The translations under genes were made by a program, and so were the position numbers. Shown here in pieces: positions 1 to 3,949 of a stretch of 5,512 bases of DNA; the first letter of the stretch is position 1, and every line of letters starts with the position of its first letter. Origin of the DNA: an uncultured Leucothrix sp. (GTDB lineage: Bacteria; Pseudomonadota; Gammaproteobacteria; Thiotrichales; Thiotrichaceae); assembly GCA_937923375.1 (NCBI GenBank), contig CALAJG010000006.1, forward strand, positions 1 to 5,512, in the 5' to 3' direction. The notes under the pieces were generated by a model that ran no database searches, was not told the DNA's origin, and was given only the letters and a program-made list of their open reading frames with translations.

Positions 1-125
1 GTACACTATCTGTTCGGTTTATATTCAGGTGGAAAACTACATTAAAAGCTATAAGCCAAAAAAACCTTGATGATTGCAGTCACCAAGGGCCTTGTAATCA
101 ACTAATGCCTAGGGGGCAATTAGTC

Positions 126-245
126 ATGTCAAACTATACGCAAATTCTAGAAAAAACTCTAATAGTCGTAAATCTCCTTAATTTTGGGCGATTTATTCTA
201 CTGTTAACGTTCATGTTCGCCGGGCTGATAATATGGAGAACTTAA
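126..245 (+). CDS. Candidate 39-residue single-pass membrane peptide
   Basis: The ATG at 126 opens a 39-codon frame ending in TAA. The product has a short polar N-terminus, an amphipathic stretch (residues 7-20), an arginine at 22 and a strongly hydrophobic segment at about 23-37 (FILLLTFMFAGLIIW), then a basic C-terminus (R38). That is the shape of a small inner-membrane peptide. A purine-rich AGGGGG at 111-116 sits 9 bases before the ATG and is a good ribosome-binding site. An earlier in-frame ATG lies at 105, and the frame has no stop back to position 3, so this could instead be the tail of a longer gene entering from the left. No family was recognised. Chance openness in A+T-rich DNA is a real alternative. 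Confidence 0.3.
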   Translation: MSNYTQILEKTLIVVNLLNFGRFILLLTFMFAGLIIWRT

Positions 246-306
246 TCATTGAAAGTTATCTTAGATTTCGTGAACCAGATATGAATTAGACGATAAGGGG
301 CATAAC

Positions 307-339
307 AGAGGAGCCAGCTTGCTTAAACCTGGCTCTTCT
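307..339 (+). terminator. Strong hairpin, possible terminator or leader structure
   Basis: Positions 307-317 (AGAGGAGCCAG) pair with 329-339 (CTGGCTCTTCT), giving 11 base pairs with one G-U pair and an 11-base loop. The core GAGCCAG/CTGGCTC is perfect. No T-run follows on either strand, so it is not a textbook rho-independent terminator. It ends 69 bases before the acetyltransferase start. It may end transcription from the left or shape the acetyltransferase leader; the sequence does not decide between these. Confidence 0.35.
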
Positions 340-408
340 CAAAAACACAACTTCATTCGGTGAGTCTTAATAAGTACTTACCGCTTCTCTAATGATGAGA
401 ACTCAACT

Positions 409-894
409 ATGAGCATAAAAACATTCACCATTCGCCAGGCCGACATAAATGATGCGGAATCAATTGCAGAATTTAACCGCTTGATGGCTTTTGAAACTGA
501 GCGTAAAAAGCTATTGCCTCAGGTTATTTTAGCGGGTGTAAGTACCATGATCACCAACCCCAATCATGGCTTTTACTTAGTCGCAGAGACAGATGGTGTA
601 ATTGCTGGCTCTTTAATGATAACCACTGAATGGAGTGACTGGAGAAACGGGGTGGTTTGGTGGATTCAGAGTGTTTACGTTCGTGATGAATACCGGCGCC
701 AAGGAATTTACCGTGGTCTTTATGAAGAAGTGAAAACACTGGCTAGTCAAGATAAGTCGGTTTGCGGATTCCGTTTATACGTTGAAAAAGAGAATGTTAA
801 TGCACAAAAAACCTATCAGGCACTTGGCATGGTCGAGACGGATTATTTGATGTATGAGGAATTACAGGAAGGATTGCGCTATTGCGAGGACTGA
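409..894 (+). CDS. GNAT-family N-acetyltransferase
   Basis: A 161-residue single-domain protein of the GNAT superfamily, which transfers acetyl from acetyl-CoA to an amine; the substrate cannot be told from sequence. The N-terminal strand and helix (residues 5-30, with the TIRQADINDAESIAEF pattern) is typical. The acetyl-CoA pyrophosphate loop follows the strand at 87-92 and reads EYRRQGIYRGLYEEV (94-108). It keeps R96 and G99 of the Q/R-x-x-G-x-G/A signature but has Y101 at the last position. Motif B follows at 125-141 (VEKENVNAQKTYQALGM), where N131 and Y136 are the usual conserved residues. There is no signal peptide, so it is probably cytoplasmic. ATG 409 is the first usable start: the frame is closed by a TGA at 361-363 and no other ATG or GTG lies between. 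The ribosome-binding site is weak (GAGA at 397-400). The gene is complete and converges on the transporter gene with 7 bases between the stops, with no terminator between them. Confidence 0.9.
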   Translation: MSIKTFTIRQADINDAESIAEFNRLMAFETERKKLLPQVILAGVSTMITNPNHGFYLVAETDGVIAGSLMITTEWSDWRNGVVWWIQSVYVRDEYRRQGIYRGLYEEVKTLASQDKSVCGFRLYVEKENVNAQKTYQALGMVETDYLMYEELQEGLRYCED

Positions 895-901
895 GGTCAA
901 A

Positions 902-2131
902 TCAGATGCCTTTTTGAGTAACCAACCGCGCTACCGGCTTTTCCTCAATCGGCCAATGTAACACCGCCGCTACTAACGACAAACCAACCCCTATCCACCA
1001 AACCAGATCATAATTTCCGGTCTGCTCATACGTCCAGCCACCCAGCCAAACCCCACTAAAACTTCCCAGCTGATGTCCAAGAAAAACAAACCCATAGAGC
1101 ATCGACATATAGCGCGTACCAAACATCACCGCTACTAGTCCCGACGTCGGTGGCACGGTGGCAAGCCACAAAAAGCCCATTGCACCGCAAAATACAAAGA
1201 CGCTAATCATCGTGACAGGTAACAACACAAACGCTGTAATAGCGACACCGCGAAGTAGGTAGATGGTAACTAGCACCCATCGACGTTCATATTTGCTGGA
1301 CAGCACACCTGCCATGTAGGCACCAAACACATTGCACAAACCAATGATCGCGATGCTCCAGGCGCCCACTTTTGAGTCAAACCCAAGATCCGATAAATAA
1401 GCGGGCAGGTGAGCGGTTATAAAGGCGACATGAAAGCCACACACAAAGAACCCCATCAGCAACAATACATAGGATTTATGGGCAAAGGCTTCTCTAAAGG
1501 CCTCTTTCATATTTTGTTTTGGTAGCTTTTTATCAGCTGCGGACTCGCCGGCATAAGGCGCTAGCGGCATGGCTAGCAGGATCATGGCAAATGCAGACAA
1601 GGCCAGAATATGTAAAGTATTAACCCAGCCCACGCTATCGATCAGGCCTTGTGCGACGGGTACCACTAGAAACTGGCCCATCGATCCAGCAGCGGTTCCT
1701 ACGCCCAGTATCCATTGGCGGCGGTCTTCGCTAACCGCACGGGCAAGCGCGGGTAAGATAATGCCAAAAGAGGTGCCTGCGACACCTGCGCCTACGAGCA
1801 TTCCGGCAGACCCGTGTAGCATCCAAGGCTCAGTGACATGTGGCATAATCCCCATACCAAGCGCATAAAGCAATGTAGCGCCTGCAATGACTTTGATATT
1901 GCCAAAGCGGTCGGCTAACGCACCAGCAAATACCGCGATGATTCCCCAAGACAGGTTTTGAATGGCCAGCGACAGGCCTATAATGTCACGACCCCAGCCA
2001 TTCGCTTCACTTAGCGGTTTGACATAGAGGCCAAATCCGGCGCGATAGCCGAAAGAAAGTAGCACCAAAATGCAGGCTGAGACGATGAGGAAGTAGCTAC
2101 TTGGCGGAATTTTTGAGAGGGCTTTGCTCAT
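902..2131 (-). CDS. Major facilitator superfamily transporter (OxlT/YcxA-like)
   Basis: A 409-residue inner-membrane protein with about 12 hydrophobic helices in two halves, joined by a polar central loop at about 192-218 (rich in Lys, Glu and Asp). The family signature between helices 2 and 3 is clear: GALADRFGNIK at 70-80, with D74, R75 and G77. A weaker repeat of it occurs in the second half (GVLSSKYERRW, 275-285). The segment CGFHVAFITAHLPAYLSDLG (231-250) at the start of the second half is characteristic of the OxlT/monocarboxylate-like branch, so a small organic acid is the likeliest cargo; this is inference, and the real substrate and direction are unknown. Length is normal for the family. 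ATG 2131 is preceded by AGAAG (2145-2141) at 9 bases, a modest ribosome-binding site. It lies 90 bases downstream of the small membrane protein on the same strand, but a hairpin stands between them, so co-transcription is uncertain. It looks intact. Confidence 0.92.
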   Translation of the reverse strand: MSKALSKIPPSSYFLIVSACILVLLSFGYRAGFGLYVKPLSEANGWGRDIIGLSLAIQNLSWGIIAVFAGALADRFGNIKVIAGATLLYALGMGIMPHVTEPWMLHGSAGMLVGAGVAGTSFGIILPALARAVSEDRRQWILGVGTAAGSMGQFLVVPVAQGLIDSVGWVNTLHILALSAFAMILLAMPLAPYAGESAADKKLPKQNMKEAFREAFAHKSYVLLLMGFFVCGFHVAFITAHLPAYLSDLGFDSKVGAWSIAIIGLCNVFGAYMAGVLSSKYERRWVLVTIYLLRGVAITAFVLLPVTMISVFVFCGAMGFLWLATVPPTSGLVAVMFGTRYMSMLYGFVFLGHQLGSFSGVWLGGWTYEQTGNYDLVWWIGVGLSLVAAVLHWPIEEKPVARLVTQKGI

Positions 2132-2184
2132 GGCTTTATGCTTCTAAGTCAAACAGTGTGTTTGCAGCATAAAACAATGTTCGT

Positions 2185-2211
2185 GCTTTTGCAGGCGCAA
2201 TCTGCAAAAGC
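2185..2211 (-). terminator. Perfect 10-bp hairpin between two minus-strand genes
   Basis: GCTTTTGCAG (2185-2194) and CTGCAAAAGC (2202-2211) form a perfect 10-bp stem around a 7-base loop; G-U and G-C pairs (2184/2212, 2183/2213) can extend it. On the minus strand it starts 10 bases after the stop codon of the small membrane protein, the usual place for a terminator or an mRNA-stabilising 3' structure. What follows on that strand (ACGAACATTGTTTTATG) has only a short, displaced T-run, so termination may be partial. TTTGCAG recurs at 2161-2167, just outside the stem. Confidence 0.45.
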
Positions 2212-2221
2212 GCCTAAAGAA

Positions 2222-2623
2222 TTAACGGCGGCTAGTGCTCGGATAGAGAGATTTTAAAAACAAGCCGAGGCCACCAAAGCAAAGTACCAATATGACGATT
2301 AAGTCAAACGCTGACATTCGCGCGAAACTGAAATTTACACTAGCAATCGCGCCGAATATGAGCGCAACTAATGAGCCGACAGCAAGTATCCATCCAAAAT
2401 AGTTCTTGGAGTTATAGAAAATCATTCCGACGCCAAAAATAAAGGGAATCATCACCATGCCACTGGTTATACTAAAGCCTCCCACACTGTATAGGCGATT
2501 ACCAAAGCCGAAGTGTGATCGCACAATAATAGAGTTCAGCAGCATATAAAAACCGCCGCACATCATTATTAGGCCGATAAAAAAGGGCATTAGCCCACCA
2601 TCTGAACCGCCAGCTCCACGCAT
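2222..2623 (-). CDS. Small four-helix membrane protein of unknown function
   Basis: A 133-residue, strongly hydrophobic protein with four predicted membrane helices at about 11-34, 48-70, 76-96 and 105-124. A glycine-rich N-terminus (RGAGGSDGG) precedes the first helix and a basic tail (STSRR) ends the chain. There is no cleavable signal peptide. Polar and aromatic residues near the helix ends, such as the FYNSKNYFGW stretch (69-78) and ARMSAFDL (101-108), look constrained and suggest a real conserved family, but I cannot name a function and no enzymatic motif is visible. ATG 2623 is well supported: AGGA at 2634-2631 lies 7 bases upstream. The gene is divergent from the ArgE-like gene across a 118-base spacer carrying a palindrome, and sits upstream of the transporter on the same strand. 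A role as a transporter accessory protein or a stress-related membrane protein would be a guess. Confidence 0.85.
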   Translation of the reverse strand: MRGAGGSDGGLMPFFIGLIMMCGGFYMLLNSIIVRSHFGFGNRLYSVGGFSITSGMVMIPFIFGVGMIFYNSKNYFGWILAVGSLVALIFGAIASVNFSFARMSAFDLIVILVLCFGGLGLFLKSLYPSTSRR

Positions 2624-2652
2624 AGTATTTTCCTGATTTATTGTTAATATTG

Positions 2653-2677
2653 TTTGCTAGGATAGCATCCTATCAAA
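2653..2677. promoter_or_regulatory. 25-bp near-perfect palindrome, candidate operator
   Basis: Reading inward from both ends, TTTG/CAAA and TAGGAT/ATCCTA pair about a central AGC (2664-2666). Only the C2657/T2673 position breaks the symmetry. It lies in the middle of the 118-base spacer between two divergent genes, 29 bases from the start of the membrane protein and 64 from the argE start. This is where a dimeric repressor or activator would control one or both genes. A loose TTGATA (2676-2671, minus strand) overlaps it and could be a -35 element for the membrane protein gene, but no convincing -10 pairs with it. As RNA it could also form a hairpin, though with only a 3-base loop and no T-run. 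The regulator is unknown. Confidence 0.45.
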
Positions 2678-2736
2678 AGCAAGTTTAGAGTCGTAGACTT
2701 GAAAATTAACGGTAGTAAAGTCCAGATAGTCGGACA

Positions 2737-2765
2737 AATCAATGAAAAAGGCGCAATCAATGAAA
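2737..2765 (+). repeat. 11-bp direct repeat duplicating the argE start codon
   Basis: AATCAATGAAA occurs at 2737-2747 and again, identical, at 2755-2765, an 18-base period. Each copy contains an ATG (2742 and 2760), and since 18 is a multiple of 3 both are in the argE frame. The pattern looks like a short tandem duplication around a start codon. Confidence 0.7.
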
Positions 2766-3926
2766 CCACTAACGACGCTTGAACTTCTTTCAACTTTAGT
2801 TGGTTTTGACACCACCAGTCGACAAAGCAATTTACAGTTGATTAACTATGTCAGAAATTATTTAGATGACTATGGTGTCGAGTCCACGTTAATTTATAAC
2901 GATGAAGGTGATCGCGCAAATCTTTATGCCACGATTGGGCCGCACGATGTCGGTGGCGTTTTGTTGTCGGGTCATACCGATGTGGTGCCAGTAACAGGGC
3001 AGGCTTGGGACTCAGATCCATATAAAATAACGGATCGCGAAGGCATTCTCTATGGACGTGGTAGTAGCGATATGAAGGGCTTTATCGCCGCGACCTTAGC
3101 GGCTGTGCCCACCATGGTGAATCAACAACTGAAAACCCCGCTGCATCTGGCGTTTTCTTACGATGAAGAAATCGGCTGTGTGGGCGCCAAAGACATGGTG
3201 GAGAAACTTAAGCTGCTTGAGGTTAAGCCAAGGCTTGGCGTTATTGGCGAGCCAACGTTAATGCAGAGCATTGTCGGGCATAAGGGTAAGCAAACGTATC
3301 GCGTCGATTTTACTGGTTTCTCTTGCCACTCCGCGTATTTAGATGATGGTGTTAATGCCGTTGAGCATGCCGCAAAATTGATTCTGTTTATCCAGCAAAT
3401 GAATCAGAAGCTAGTCGAACGCGGGTATACCGATTCAGGATATTCTGTGGACCATTCAACGTTTCAAACAGGCGTGATCAAAGGCGGGACGGTAATCAAT
3501 ATAGTGCCGAGAAACTGTGAGTTTGTCTTTGAAGTACGTCATTTGCCGCAGCACGATGTTAAGGCAATGATTAAAGAAATTACGGATTACGCGTATCAGG
3601 AGGTACTGCCTGCAATGCGTAAAGTTAATGATGAATGCGATATTAGCTTCACGAATTTATCGGCCTATCCTGGGATGCACACACAGGTTGGATCAGAATG
3701 TGCGGAGCTAGTCTCGTCACTGACAAGCCATGCCTGTGCCGGTGAAAAAGTAAGTTTTGGAACAGAGGGCGGATTGTTTCAGGAGCATCTGGATATGGAC
3801 TGCGTTGTGTGTGGGCCGGGGAGTATTGAACAAGCACATAAGCCGAATGAGTTTATCCATCGGACGCAGTTGGTGGAGTGCGATGGGCTTCTGGAGAAGT
3901 TGGTTAACGCCTGTCGAGTGAGCTAG
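2742..3926 (+). CDS. argE: Acetylornithine deacetylase (M20 metallopeptidase family)
   Basis: A cytoplasmic zinc-dependent amidohydrolase that, by family, hydrolyses N2-acetyl-L-ornithine to ornithine and acetate in the linear arginine pathway. The M20 active site is complete: GHTD (H78 metal ligand, D80), GRGSSDMKGF (D110 bridging the metals), DEE at 141-143 (E142 catalytic base, E143 ligand), GEPT (E170 ligand) and EQAHKPNE (H366 ligand). The dimerisation domain spans about 181-290 and includes the conserved H196 (SCHSA). GTEGGLF (340-346) and CGPGSIEQAHKP fit the ArgE branch rather than DapE or carboxypeptidase G2. The 394 residues compare with 383 for the E. coli enzyme. Two starts compete: ATG 2742 (GGA at 2732-2734, 7 bases upstream) and ATG 2760 (residue 7, AAGG at 2748-2751, 8 bases upstream). 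The second gives the more typical N-terminus (MKPLTTLELL) and may be the true one. The gene stands alone on this strand. A related N-acyl-amino-acid deacetylase is the main alternative. Confidence 0.87.
   Translation: MKKAQSMKPLTTLELLSTLVGFDTTSRQSNLQLINYVRNYLDDYGVESTLIYNDEGDRANLYATIGPHDVGGVLLSGHTDVVPVTGQAWDSDPYKITDREGILYGRGSSDMKGFIAATLAAVPTMVNQQLKTPLHLAFSYDEEIGCVGAKDMVEKLKLLEVKPRLGVIGEPTLMQSIVGHKGKQTYRVDFTGFSCHSAYLDDGVNAVEHAAKLILFIQQMNQKLVERGYTDSGYSVDHSTFQTGVIKGGTVINIVPRNCEFVFEVRHLPQHDVKAMIKEITDYAYQEVLPAMRKVNDECDISFTNLSAYPGMHTQVGSECAELVSSLTSHACAGEKVSFGTEGGLFQEHLDMDCVVCGPGSIEQAHKPNEFIHRTQLVECDGLLEKLVNACRVS
2748..2751 (+). promoter_or_regulatory. Ribosome-binding site favouring the downstream argE start
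   Basis: AAGG, preceded by further A residues, lies 8 bases before ATG 2760. This is a better match to the 16S rRNA tail than the CGGA at 2731-2734 before ATG 2742. It lies within the first codons of the longer form, so both starts could be used. If only 2760 is used, the protein is 388 residues. Confidence 0.4.
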
Positions 3927-3942
3927 AGTAAAATTACTAGCT
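3921..3942. terminator. Weak bidirectional hairpin between convergent genes
   Basis: AGCTAG (3921-3926, overlapping the argE stop) pairs with CTAGCT (3937-3942) around a 10-base A+T-rich loop. It lies in the 23-base gap and stop region between argE and the convergent repeat protein, the expected place for a shared terminator. The 6-bp stem is short and A+T-rich. The plus-strand tail (TTAAAACTTAAG) has no clean T-run, while in the minus direction the loop holds a TTTT but the tail does not. The call rests mainly on position. Confidence 0.25.
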
Positions 3943-3949
3943 TTAAAAC

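Larger units (their letters stand above)
1..408. other. Left-edge region without a confident gene
   Basis: This 408-base stretch is A+T-rich and has no long complete reading frame. Three things are visible. First, plus frame 3 is open from the left edge to the stop at 243-245 and contains the candidate small membrane protein at 126. Second, plus frame 2 is open to a TGA at 68-70, and the same frame reopens from 182 to a TAG at 287-289, containing a possible 18-residue peptide from an ATG at 233. Either frame-2 piece could be the tail or remnant of an upstream gene, but neither was recognised. Third, a strong hairpin lies at 307-339. The minus strand holds only frames under about 30 codons that start with ATG. 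I saw no tRNA, CRISPR or insertion-sequence end. Confidence 0.5.

Noticed and set aside
1..408. Integron cassette or attC site next to the acetyltransferase
   Set aside because: GNAT genes are common cassette cargo, but I found no paired attC core sites flanking the gene, and the 307-339 hairpin lacks the attC layout.
551..739. 62-codon minus-strand frame inside the acetyltransferase gene
   Set aside because: It is wholly antisense to a well-supported GNAT gene, has no recognisable domain and a composition expected of a shadow frame.
1569..1868. 99-codon plus-strand frame inside the transporter gene
   Set aside because: It is antisense to conserved transporter helices and rich in Pro, Ala, Thr and Ser as expected of a reverse-frame shadow.
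2699..2728. Possible argE promoter: TTGAAA at 2699-2704 with a -10 near 2723-2728
   Set aside because: The -35 is good but the best -10 (CAGATA) matches TATAAT at only two positions, so I do not list it as a feature.
3649..3837. 62-codon minus-strand frame inside argE
   Set aside because: It is antisense to conserved M20 sequence near the last metal ligand and shows no protein-like motif.
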